From: JAEZBP01 sp963832725
GTDB lineage: Bacteria > Myxococcota_A > Polyangia > Polyangiales > Sandaracinaceae
Reading direction: 5' to 3'
Assembly: GCA_963832725.1 (NCBI GenBank)
Contig: CAWHVG010000002.1
Coordinates: forward strand, 124,001 to 188,000
Length of the DNA stretch: 64,000 nucleotides
Shown here in pieces: positions 55,970 through 64,000 of this stretch (position 1 is the first letter of the stretch; the number at the start of each line of letters is the position of its first letter). Below the pieces are notes generated by a model that ran no database searches, was not told where the DNA came from, and saw nothing but the letters and a program-made list of their open reading frames with translations. Position numbers and translations under genes: made by a program.

Positions 55970-57245
55970 ATGACCCGCCGCCTCAAGATTTGCCACACGT
56001 CCGACTGGCACCTCGGGCACACGCTGCACGGCTGCTCGCGGGAGCACGAGCACGCGCGCTTCTTGGCGTTTCTGCTCGACCAGTTGGCGGAGCAGGAGGT
56101 GGACGCGCTCATCGTCGCCGGCGACGTCTTCGACACGGCGAACCCGCCCGCGTCCGCGCAGGCCATGCTCTATGGCTTCCTGGCCGACGCGCGGGCTCGT
56201 TTGCCGGGGCTGGACGTCCTGATCGTCGCCGGCAATCACGACTCGGCGGCCCGGCTCAGCGCGCCCGATCCGGTGCTCCGCGCGCTGGGCGTGCGGGTCG
56301 TCGGCACGGTGCCGCGCCTCGCGCATCTCGGCGGCCGGGCGCCGGTCGACGCGGAGGCCATGGTCGTTCCTTTGCACGATCGCGGCGGCGAGGTGGCGGC
56401 CTGGGTGGCCGCCGTGCCCTTCCTGCGGCCCTCGGATTCTGCCGGCGGGCGACGAAGGGGAGGGCGATCCGCTCGTGGCCGGCGTCCGGCGCGTGTACGA
56501 CGCCGTGCTCGACACCGCTCGCGCGCATCGCAAGCCGGACCAGGCGCTCCTCGCCACCGGCCACTGTCACATGGTGGACGCCACGGCGAGCGAGCTGAGC
56601 GAGCGGACCATCCTCGGCGGGCTGGCCCACGCGCTGCCGGCCGATCTCTTCCCGCCGGACGTCGGGTACGTCGCGCTCGGTCACCTCCACTTGGCGCAAC
56701 AGATCGGCGATCGCTCGCACATCCGCTACAGCGGCTCGCCCATCCCGCTGGCCATGCCGGAGGAGAGCTACCCGCACCAGCTCCGGATGATCCGCTTCGA
56801 GGGGGTGCGGCTGGTCGCGCAGGAGGCGGTGCCGATCCCGCGCACGGTGGACATCCTCCGCGTGCCGAAGGAGGGCCCGGGCGAGCTGGAGGAGGTGCTG
56901 GCGGAGCTCTCGCGGCTGGAGGTGCCGGAGGGGTTGGCAGCGGAGCAGCAGCCCTTCTTGGAGGTGCGCGTCCGGCTCAGCGCGCCGGTGCCCGATCTGC
57001 GCGAGCAGATCGAGAAGGCCATCGGCGAGCGCGCGGTGCGCCTGGTGAAGATTGGCGTCGAGCGCGTGGGGGGGAAGGAAGCGCTGGCCGAGAGCGCGCC
57101 TCGCCGCGAGCTCGCGGAGCTGGACGTGGAGGATGTCTTCCGCAGCGCCTACGCCCGCCGCTTCGAGGGCGAGCCGAGCCATGCCTTGCTCGACGCCTTC
57201 CGCGAGGTCGCCGACGCCGCGCGGCAGGGGCTGGAGGACCCGTGA
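55970..57245 (+). CDS. sbcD: DNA repair nuclease subunit SbcD (frameshift)
   Basis: The Mre11-like nuclease of the SbcCD complex, which cuts DNA hairpins and protein-blocked ends. Phosphoesterase motifs appear in order: HTSDWHLGHTLHG, IVAGDVFDTANPP, IVAGNHDSAAR, ATGHCHMVD and VALGHLHLAQQ. The frame breaks at 56435-56439 (GATTC); GATC gives RPSDLPAGDEGEGDPLVAGV and joins the two halves at the right spacing for the family, ~424 residues. The stop overlaps the sbcC start by four bases (GTGA). Confidence 0.92.
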
Positions 57246-60200
57246 AGGTCCTCGCCATCCGCGGCGCGAACCTGGCGAGCCTGGAGGGCGAGTTCGCGCT
57301 CGATCTCGAGGACGGTCCGCTCGGGCGGGCGGGGGTGTTCGCCATCTGCGGGCCGACCGGCGCCGGCAAGAGCACGCTGCTCGACGCGATGTGCCTCGCG
57401 CTCTTCGACGACGCGCCGCGCGTCGCCGGGGGCAGCCGGGTGCGGGTCGGCCGGGCGGAGGAGGACGACGCCGCTCGGCTGACCACCAGCGACCCGCGGA
57501 CCATCTTGCGCAAGGGCGCCGGCCAGGGCTTCGCCGAGGTCGACTTCCGGGGCATGGACGGCCGCCGCTACCGCGCGCGCTGGGACGTCCGGCGGGCGCG
57601 AGGGCGAGCCAACGGGCGGCTCCAGCAGACCTCGATGCAGCTCGTCGATCTCGACGCGGACGCGCTGGTGGAGGGGGGCCGCAAGACCGACGTGAAGCGG
57701 GCGATCGAGGAGCGCCTGGGGCTGACCTTCGATCAGTTCCGGCGCTCGGTGCTCCTGGCGCAGGGCGACTTCGCCGCCTTCCTCGACGCGGACGCGAAGG
57801 AGCGCGCCGGGCTGCTGGAGCGGATGACCGGCACCGAGATCTACGGCGCCATCTCGAAGCAGGCGCACGAGCGGGCGGTGCGCGAGCGGCAGCGGCTCGA
57901 GGAGCTGCGCGAGCGGGGCGAGCTGGTGACGCTCCTCGACGGCGACGCGCGGGCCGAGCTGGAGGGGACGCTCGTCGGGCTGGATCTGCGCGCTCGCGAG
58001 GAGGAGCTGCACGCCCACGACGCGCGCCGGGCCGTGCAGTGGCACGCGCAGCTCGATGGGCTGCGCCGTGAGGAGGCCGAGGCTCGCGAGGATCGAGAAC
58101 AGGTCGTGCGGCAGCTCGCGTTGGCGGAGAGCCGCCGCCGGGAGCTGGAGGCGTACGCGAAGGCGCTGCCGGTGAAGCCGCTCCTCGAGGCGCTCGATCG
58201 GGCGCTTCGGCTGGCCGAGAAGCGCGCGGGCGAGGTCGAGAAGGCCGAAGAGGAGCGCGACCGCGCCCACGTGCGGGCCGAAGCGACGCGCGAAGCGCAC
58301 GAAGCGGCGGATCGGGCGGCGCTCGATGCGGAGGGTGCGGTGGCGCAGGCGGCGCCGGCGCTCTTGCGGGCGCGCTTGCTCGACCGTGATCTCGCAGAGC
58401 TGCGCGCGGGAGCCGCGAAGCTGGAGGAGTCCGCCGCCCAGCGGGAGCAGGCCGCGCGGCAGGCCGCCGAGCGACGCGCGAAGCACGAGGCGGAGCTCGC
58501 GCGCCATCGCGCCGAGGTCGAGCGGGCGGGGATCTGGCTCGCCGCGCACACCGCCGCCGAGGCGGCTGCCGAGCGCTGGGACCGCAATCAAGAGCGACTC
58601 GGCCGGGCGGTGGAGCTGCGCGGTGATCTGGACGCGCGGGAGACGGCTCGGCGCGAGGCGGCGGCCGCGGTGGAGCGCGCGGGGCGCGAGGCCGAAGAGC
58701 GAGCCGAGGCCGCGCGCGCGGCGCGGGAGGCCGCGACGGCGGCCGAGAAGGCGTGGCGGGAAGCCGACGAAGTGGCGCGCTCGGCCCCTTCCGAGTCGCT
58801 GGCCGAGGCGCGCGGCACCTGGATGACCCGCCGGACCCGCCTGGAAGAGGCCCTCGGCGTCGTGGCCACGGCCCAGAGCGCCTACTCCGCGGAGCGCCGC
58901 CATCGGGAGGCGGCGGACAACGCCGAGGCCGCGCGGTCCGCGGCGCTGGACGATGCGAAGCGGGCCGAAGAGCAGCGTCACCGGGCGCTCGCCCAGCTCG
59001 AAGAGGCGCGTCACGCCCGCGACCGCCTGCGCTCCACCCTGGACCTCGCGGGCTACCGCGCCGAGCTGCACGAAGGCGAGCCCTGCCCGCTCTGTGGCGC
59101 CACCGATCATCCCTACGCGCACGAGCAGCCCGCGCTCGAGGGGCTCCTGGTCGAGCAGGACGCGCGCATCCGGGAGCTGGCGGATCGGCTGACGCAGGTC
59201 GAGGCGCGCCACGTCACCCTGCGCGGCGCGGCCGAGGCGCAGGCGGAGAAACGACGCGACGCCGAGGTCGAGGCGGCGGAGTGGGCGCGGGATCTGGCCG
59301 GCGCGCGCGAGCGCTATGCGGAGGTCGTCCGCACGCTCGATGTTCGAGGCGGAGGTCGTGACCCGCATGGCGAGAGCGGCGCCGAGATCACGGCGGAGAT
59401 CGGGGCGGAGATCGGGGCGGAGATCGGGGCCGACGAGTCTCGAGATCGACGTCGAGGGCCGGGCAGGCGCCGTGGTGATCTCCGCCGAGGACATCGAGGA
59501 GTGGACGCGGCGCCCTGGCCGGAGGAGCTGCCGAGCCAGCCCGCCGCGCCGCTCGAGTGGGGGCCGCTCTTCGCCACCACGGGGGGTGCCGCGGACGGGC
59601 TCCTCCTCGACGAGAGCGCGCGGGAGGCGTTGATCCAGGCGCGGGACGAGGCTGCTCGCGCGCTCGAGGAGCTCGACGCCGAAGAGCGCGCACGTCGGGA
59701 GCGGGAGCGCCGCGCTGCCGCGCTCCGGGATGCCTTCGAGTCCACGCGGGCGGCTGCGCTCGAGGCGGAGCGCGCGTCCGAGATCGCGACCGAGGCCCGC
59801 GAGCGAAACGCGACGGAGCTCGCCCGGATCGAGCGGGCCGTGGCCGACGCGCGTGAGGCGCTCGAGAGGCAGGAGCGCGATCTCGCCGCCGCGCTCGCCG
59901 GTTGGCCGAGCTGGCGCGAGCGCCTCGCCGCCGGCGCCGCATCGTTCGCGGCCGACATTCGATCCGAGGTGGAGGCCTGGCTGGCCCGCGCGGCCGACCG
60001 CGACGCCGCCGAGGAGCGGGCGCGCTCGCTGGGGCCCGAGCTGGCGTCGTCGGTGGAGAAGGACGAGTCCGCCCGGGCGAGCCTCGCGCAGGTGAAGGCC
60101 GAGCTGAGCGCGCTCACCGAGGTGCTCTCCGCCAAGACCGAGGAGCGGGCCTCCGTGATCGACGGCGCCGACCCGGACGCGCACGAGCGGGCGCTCGGTC

Positions 60201-61222
60201 GGCGGGTCGCCGAAGCGCGGGCGGCGTCGCGGGCGGCGCAGGAAGCGTTCAACGTCGCCACGCGCGAAGCTGCGGAGCGTGCGTCCCGGTCGGAGCGCGC
60301 GGTCGAGGCGCGAGACGAAGCGCGGGCCGAGCTGAGGGCAGCGCAGGAGCGGGCGCGGGTCGCCCTGGCCGAGAACGAGCTGGAGGAGGCGGACGCGCGG
60401 GCCCGTCTCGCCCACGACCCGGCCGAGATCGCGTCGTGGCAGCAGGAGCTCTCGCGCCTCGACGCGGCGCGCAAGCGTGGGGACGCGGTGGTCGAGGAGC
60501 GAACGCGCCGTCGCGAGGCGTTCGAGAACGACGAGCCGCCGCGGCTCGGCGCCGAGGAGGCGGAGCGGGCCATGACCCTGGCCATCCAGCGGGCCGAGCA
60601 GACCCGCGAGGAGCTCGTCTCGGCGCGCCACGTCTTGATGCGCGACGACGAGCAGCGCCTGCGGGCGGCCGAGCTCGCGGCCGAGGTGGAGGCGCAGCGC
60701 CGAGGGCTGGCGGTCTGGGACGCGCTCTCCGACCTGATCGGCTCCGCGAGCGGCGCCAAGCTCCGCGTCTTCGCTCAGAGCCTCACGCTGGAGCTGCTCC
60801 TCGACCACGCCAACCATCACCTGGCGGAGCTGGCGCCGCGCTACTCGCTGGCGCGGGTGCCGGGCGAGGATCTCGCGCTGATGGTCATCGACCGCGAGAT
60901 GGGCGACGAGGTCCGCTCGGTGGGCAGCCTCTCGGGCGGCGAGTCCTTCCTGGTCGCGCTGGGCATGGCGCTCGGGCTGGCGTCGCTCAGCTCCCAGCGG
61001 ACGCGCATCGACTCGCTCTTCATCGACGAGGGCTTCGGCGCGCTCGATCCGGCCAGCCTCGACATGGTGCTGAGCACGCTCGACCGGCTGCAGGCGAGCG
61101 GCCGTCAGGTCGGCGTGATCTCGCACGTGCCGACCATGGCCGAGCGCTTCGACACGCGGGTGTCGGTGGTGGCGGCCGGTCCCGCGCGCAGCCGGGTCGA
61201 GCTGGTGGAGGGCCACGCATGA
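57242..61222 (+). CDS. sbcC: DNA repair ATPase subunit SbcC
   Basis: A Rad50-like SMC-family ATPase of about 1326 residues. Walker A FAICGPTGAGKSTLLDAMCL is near the N terminus. Very long Glu/Arg/Ala coiled coils flank the zinc hook (GEPCPLCGATDHPY, C-x-x-C) at about 59080. The signature SLSGGESFLVALGMALGLAS and Walker B IDSLFIDEGFGALDP are near the end. The frame is open throughout. Between about 59340 and 59510, however, the reading frame looks locally wrong: better sequence (FEAEVVTRMA; LEIDVEGRAGAVVISAEDIE) lies in another frame, as if two pairs of compensating one-base errors were present. GTG 57242 overlaps sbcD. It works with SbcD on DNA ends. Confidence 0.93.
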   Translation: MKVLAIRGANLASLEGEFALDLEDGPLGRAGVFAICGPTGAGKSTLLDAMCLALFDDAPRVAGGSRVRVGRAEEDDAARLTTSDPRTILRKGAGQGFAEVDFRGMDGRRYRARWDVRRARGRANGRLQQTSMQLVDLDADALVEGGRKTDVKRAIEERLGLTFDQFRRSVLLAQGDFAAFLDADAKERAGLLERMTGTEIYGAISKQAHERAVRERQRLEELRERGELVTLLDGDARAELEGTLVGLDLRAREEELHAHDARRAVQWHAQLDGLRREEAEAREDREQVVRQLALAESRRRELEAYAKALPVKPLLEALDRALRLAEKRAGEVEKAEEERDRAHVRAEATREAHEAADRAALDAEGAVAQAAPALLRARLLDRDLAELRAGAAKLEESAAQREQAARQAAERRAKHEAELARHRAEVERAGIWLAAHTAAEAAAERWDRNQERLGRAVELRGDLDARETARREAAAAVERAGREAEERAEAARAAREAATAAEKAWREADEVARSAPSESLAEARGTWMTRRTRLEEALGVVATAQSAYSAERRHREAADNAEAARSAALDDAKRAEEQRHRALAQLEEARHARDRLRSTLDLAGYRAELHEGEPCPLCGATDHPYAHEQPALEGLLVEQDARIRELADRLTQVEARHVTLRGAAEAQAEKRRDAEVEAAEWARDLAGARERYAEVVRTLDVRGGGRDPHGESGAEITAEIGAEIGAEIGADESRDRRRGPGRRRGDLRRGHRGVDAAPWPEELPSQPAAPLEWGPLFATTGGAADGLLLDESAREALIQARDEAARALEELDAEERARRERERRAAALRDAFESTRAAALEAERASEIATEARERNATELARIERAVADAREALERQERDLAAALAGWPSWRERLAAGAASFAADIRSEVEAWLARAADRDAAEERARSLGPELASSVEKDESARASLAQVKAELSALTEVLSAKTEERASVIDGADPDAHERALGRRVAEARAASRAAQEAFNVATREAAERASRSERAVEARDEARAELRAAQERARVALAENELEEADARARLAHDPAEIASWQQELSRLDAARKRGDAVVEERTRRREAFENDEPPRLGAEEAERAMTLAIQRAEQTREELVSARHVLMRDDEQRLRAAELAAEVEAQRRGLAVWDALSDLIGSASGAKLRVFAQSLTLELLLDHANHHLAELAPRYSLARVPGEDLALMVIDREMGDEVRSVGSLSGGESFLVALGMALGLASLSSQRTRIDSLFIDEGFGALDPASLDMVLSTLDRLQASGRQVGVISHVPTMAERFDTRVSVVAAGPARSRVELVEGHA
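59393..59428 (+). repeat. 12-bp tandem repeat inside sbcC
   Basis: GCGGAGATCGGG occurs three times without change (59393, 59405 and 59417) after a diverged copy at 59381. In frame it encodes Gly-Ala-Glu-Ile repeats in the second coiled-coil half. It coincides with the stretch where the reading frame looks disturbed. Confidence 0.75.
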
Positions 61223-61668
61223 GCGGTGACGAGCGAGAGCCGCCGCGCGGCCGATTCATCCCTCTGCAGGGCGGTCGCTACGACACGGCCTCCGACGGCG
61301 AGGCGGCGGCGTTCGGACGCGCGCTGCTGGCCCAGATGCGTGGCGATCCGCTCTCGCCCACCGAGCAGGCGCTGCTGGCGCGCATGCGCTCCGACGCGGC
61401 CGAGGACGCCCGGGCTCCGGCGCCGGTGATGGACGTCTCCGAGACGCTGGCCACCTTCGAGCGCAGCGGCGATGCCGAGGTGCGGATCACCTTCCGGCGC
61501 TTCAAGGGCAGCACGCCGTTCTTGGACATCCGCCGCTGGGAGCGCGGCCGGGGCAACGAGATGCACCCGACCCGCCAGGGCATCACCATCCGCGCCCGCG
61601 AGCTCTCCCGCTTCGTCAACGCGGCCATGCAGGCGCTGCGCAGAATCGGAGGAGACGACGACGACTGA
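61219..61668 (+). CDS. PC4-like (transcriptional coactivator p15) ssDNA-binding protein
   Basis: A 149-residue protein whose ATG overlaps the sbcC stop (ATGA), so it is co-translated with SbcCD. Residues ~1-85 are disordered or helical (ALLAQMRGDPLSPTEQALLA). The C-terminal ~55 residues match the PC4/Sub1 fold: VRITFRRFKGSTPFLDIRRW, then MHPTRQGITIRARELSRFV. This is the family pattern of strand-strand-(D-I-R)-strand, P-T-x-x-G-I and a final helix. PC4-like domains dimerise and bind single-stranded DNA. A role in protecting or presenting ends processed by SbcCD is an inference from the operon. The PC4 assignment rests on motif resemblance. Confidence 0.72.
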   Translation: MSGDEREPPRGRFIPLQGGRYDTASDGEAAAFGRALLAQMRGDPLSPTEQALLARMRSDAAEDARAPAPVMDVSETLATFERSGDAEVRITFRRFKGSTPFLDIRRWERGRGNEMHPTRQGITIRARELSRFVNAAMQALRRIGGDDDD

Positions 61669-61686
61669 TGCCCCCGGCCGGAACGC

Positions 61687-63268
61687 TCAGCGCCGGCGAC
61701 GGCGAGCCCGGAACGCTGCGGCGACACCCACCCCGGCCAGCACGAGCAGGCTCGACAGCGGCGCGCCCGCGAGGGTGGAGCTGCAGCCGCCGCCGGACGA
61801 CGCGAGGTGCCCACCGTAGAGCGAGCATTCCTCTTCCGGCGTGCGCATCGTGCCCTCCGAGAAGGGATAGCTCGCGCTGCCGATCTCGAGCCGCTGCGGC
61901 GCGCTCCCCACGTAGTAATCGCTGCTGCACTCGGTCACGAGGCGGGCGCTGCGCACCTGCGGCACGTCCGGCAGCCCGGAGTCCTGGGTGAACTCCGGAT
62001 CGATCGTCATGTCCTCCTTCTGGATCGTCGTCGACAGGCGCGTGAGATACGGGTGGCGGTCGACCATCGCCTGCGCGTCGGCGCGCGGCTGGGTGATCTC
62101 GGCGTCGATCGCCGTGGCCAGCCCCTCGGGGTCGAACGCGATCGGGGTGCCGCACTCGCTCCTCGAGCCCCGCGCGAGGCAGTTGTAGTAGGTCTGCGGA
62201 TCCGAGCCGCTGGGCGGCTGGATGAAGCGCTGGAAGAGATCGAGCAGGAGCGGGGTGCCGGAGTAACCGAGGCCGAGGAGCTGGCTCAGGAACGCCGCCG
62301 GATCGCTCACGCCGGCGAGCGCGGTCACGTCCGACAGGGTGATCGAGATGGACGGGGTGGCCCCTGCGAAGTCGGTGGCGAACGCGTGACCTCCGAGGTC
62401 GCGGACCTTCGAAGCGACCGCGTCGTCCCACGACTCCGTCCCGTTGAAGAGCCCGGGCGTGAGGTCGACCATCGCCGTGGAGTAGTTCATCGATCGCGCC
62501 TGCGCGTCGCCGAGAAAGATCGCCTCGATCGGCAAGGACGGCGTGCTGGCGATGGCGGTCAGCCGGATGGGCAGGCAGGCCTCGTTGGTCGGCATGTGGA
62601 GGACGACCGGCCGGAGCACGTCGCTCAGCCGGTTGGCGGTCAGCCGGAGCGCCACGAAGACGTGCCCCTGCGCGGCGTAGGGATCGAGCAGCGGCTCCGA
62701 CTCGCTGGGGACGTCGTAGCCGTGGTCGTTCAACCAACCGACCACCTCCGCGGCCGTCGACGCGCCGAGCACGACGGTGTCGTAGGGGCCGACGATGGCT
62801 TGCGAGTACACCGTGACGTCGTCGGGCGGCGCGGCCGCGCCCGCGTCTGTGATGGAGTGACCTGCTGCGAACCGGTCGGTGGCCGGCACCGCCGAGGAGC
62901 CACAGCCCCAGCCGTAGCTCGGGTAGCGGCACTGGGGCTCGTCCCGGCAGGTTCCCTCCGTCATGTAGTCCATCGTGAAGGCGGGTGTCGTGGCACCGTG
63001 CAAAGCCTGAAAGAGCGCACCGGTTCCGACACCGAATCTGATCGGGCGGCACCGGCAAAGGCAGGATCCAGGCGAAGTCCGCGTCCTGACCGGAGTAGCG
63101 GACCTGGACCGACATCGTCATCGAGCCATCGTCCTCGTAGGAGTAGACGATGATCTCTTTCGATTGATCGATCGGAGACGAGGAGCAGAAGAATCCGCCG
63201 CAGGCCGCGGCCCGCCCGACGGGCGCCAGCGCGGCGATCAGGAGCACGAGGAAGGAGGCACGTCGCAT
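61687..63268 (-). CDS. DUF2330 protein with MYXO-CTERM-like tail (frameshift)
   Basis: A signal peptide (SFLVLLIAALAPVGRAAACG) leads into the DUF2330 start: GGFFCSSSPIDQSKEIIVYS and VRYSGQDADFAWILPLPVPP. The body continues with YPSYGWGCGSSAV, LRPVVLHMPTNEACLPIRLT and SPEFT-like IDPEFTQDSGLPDVPQVR. The C terminus is a Cys, a hydrophobic helix and an Arg cluster (GGGCSSTLAGAPLSS ... RARRRRR), the build of the MYXO-CTERM surface-sorting tail. The frame breaks at 63034-63038 (GAATC on the + strand); GATC gives PPDQIGVGTGALFQALHG. Repaired length is about 526 residues. The function of the family is unknown. It converges on the PC4-like gene. Confidence 0.85.
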
Positions 63269-63418
63269 GAGGCTCACCCGTCAGCACGACGCATGCCGCT
63301 CCTCTTCCTCGGCACCGTTGCGGGTCCACACGCGTGCCGAAGCGTGCCGCGTGCCCTCCCGGCGCGTTCGGAGGGGATCCTTCCGGCGCGCCTTGAGTGC
63401 CGCGGTGGGCCCGATGAT

Positions 63419-64000
63419 ATGGTCCGCGGCGTGACGCTCTCCCCGCGCGCGGCCCCGATCGTGGCGCTCGTGGCCTCGCTGGCGGGGCTGGCCTTCGCAT
63501 GGAGCGCGGCGCCCACCCTCTTCGAGCGCGGCTTCCCGCTCGACGACTCCTGGATCCACGCCGTCTACGCCCGCGAGCTCGCCCGCTCGTTCACGCTCGC
63601 CTACAACCCGGGCGTCCCCGCCACCGGCGCCACCTCGCTTCTGTGGCCCGTGCTGCTGGCGCCTCTGTTCGCGCTCACGGCGAGCACCCCCGCGTTCGTG
63701 GTGGCGACCAAGGCGCTCGGCTTTCTCCTCCACGCCGGCGCCGCGGCTCTCTTCGCCTACGCGTTCGCGTCGCGGCCCGGTTCGAGCGAGGCGCGCGACC
63801 GCCGCGTGCTCGAAGGCATCGCCGCCGGGCTGCTCGTCGCGCTGAACCCCGATCTTCTCGCCGCGTCACTGAGCGGGATGGAGGTCGCGCTGGCCGAGCT
63901 CGTGCTGGCGGCCGTCGTCCTCGCGGTTCGCTTCGAGAGACGCGCGCTCCATGCGCTCCTCGCGCTGGTCGCGTTCCTGGCCCGGCCGGAGCTGGTCCTC
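63419..64000 (+). CDS. Membrane glycosyltransferase (GT39/ArnT-like), 3' end outside the window
   Basis: The open frame from ATG 63419 (or GTG 63431) runs to the window edge, 194 residues. It begins with a membrane helix (IVALVASLAGLAFAWSAAP). The loop GFPLDDSWIHAVYARELARS and the following LAYNPGVPATGATSLLWPVL are typical of lipid-sugar-dependent glycosyltransferases, with an acidic D-D pair as the metal or catalytic site and a Y-N-P-G...T-S-x-L-W motif. Further helices follow (LLAPLFALTAS, FLLHAGAAALFAYAFA). It is divergent from the DUF2330 gene. Confidence 0.75.
   Translation, partial: MVRGVTLSPRAAPIVALVASLAGLAFAWSAAPTLFERGFPLDDSWIHAVYARELARSFTLAYNPGVPATGATSLLWPVLLAPLFALTASTPAFVVATKALGFLLHAGAAALFAYAFASRPGSSEARDRRVLEGIAAGLLVALNPDLLAASLSGMEVALAELVLAAVVLAVRFERRALHALLALVAFLARPELVL

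Noticed and set aside
57149..61216. A 1355-residue minus-strand open frame across sbcC
   Set aside because: Shadow of sbcC: no domain, and the opposite frame carries Walker A, the zinc hook, signature and Walker B.

Overview
The window is about 64 kb of very GC-rich DNA, dense with genes on both strands. It looks like a myxobacterium-type chromosome (Myxococcota; a Sandaracinus/Polyangiales-like organism is my inference, not a match I could run). The clues are Hanks-type Ser/Thr kinases with long extra domains, a TPR/PEGA protein, many lipoproteins whose signal peptide is followed by Asp/Gly-rich low-complexity linkers, a Cys-rich repeat lipoprotein, a DUF2330 protein with a MYXO-CTERM-like tail, and an extracellular caspase-fold protein. 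I see no tRNA, rRNA, transposase, integrase or CRISPR array.

Layout. 1-6.5 kb: a partial gene, a VanW-domain protein overlapping a Ser/Thr kinase, a GH9 cellulase lipoprotein, a small unknown gene and a YciA-type thioesterase. 6.7-7.1 kb: an intergenic array of 43-bp hairpin units. 7.3-31.7 kb: a large type VI secretion system (T6SS) locus in two divergent operons. The leftward operon reads hcp-tssE-tssF-tssG-tssH(clpV)-tagH(FHA)-lipoprotein-tssB/tssC-like fusion. The rightward one reads tssJ-tssK-tssL-tssM-tagF-tssA-tssB-tssC and ends in a strong hairpin terminator. Together they encode the baseplate, membrane complex, sheath, Hcp tube and recycling ATPase, but no VgrG, PAAR or obvious effector gene is present.

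31.7-38.5 kb: MFS transporter, aldehyde dehydrogenase, small membrane protein, PP2C phosphatase, a soluble sugar dehydrogenase lipoprotein, a 0.65-kb gene-free stretch and a small basic protein. 38.7-41.7 kb: a leftward three-gene unit of two unrecognised proteins and an ATP-dependent DNA ligase with a Lys/Ala-rich histone-like tail. 42-47.8 kb: alkaline-phosphatase/sulfatase-fold protein, SDR, remnants of a sigma-54 activator and a kinase, Gly/Tyr-rich lipoprotein, cyclophilin, and an ABC-2 exporter carrying a truncated duplicate of its permease start. 47.9-55.7 kb: surface lipoproteins, a second kinase, a TPR/PEGA protein, a Cys-rich lipoprotein and a caspase-fold lipoprotein, a relic of whose 3' end lies about 4.6 kb away. 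56-61.7 kb: sbcD-sbcC followed by an overlapping gene for a PC4-like single-strand-binding protein. The window closes with a DUF2330 protein and a partial membrane glycosyltransferase.

Many conserved genes are broken by one-base shifts. Nine of these breaks, in seven genes, share one signature: the sequence has GATTC (or GAATC), and reading GATC instead restores the correct frame and a sensible protein. This argues for a systematic error or mutational process at GATC sites rather than gene decay, and the affected genes are annotated here as full-length genes containing a frameshift.
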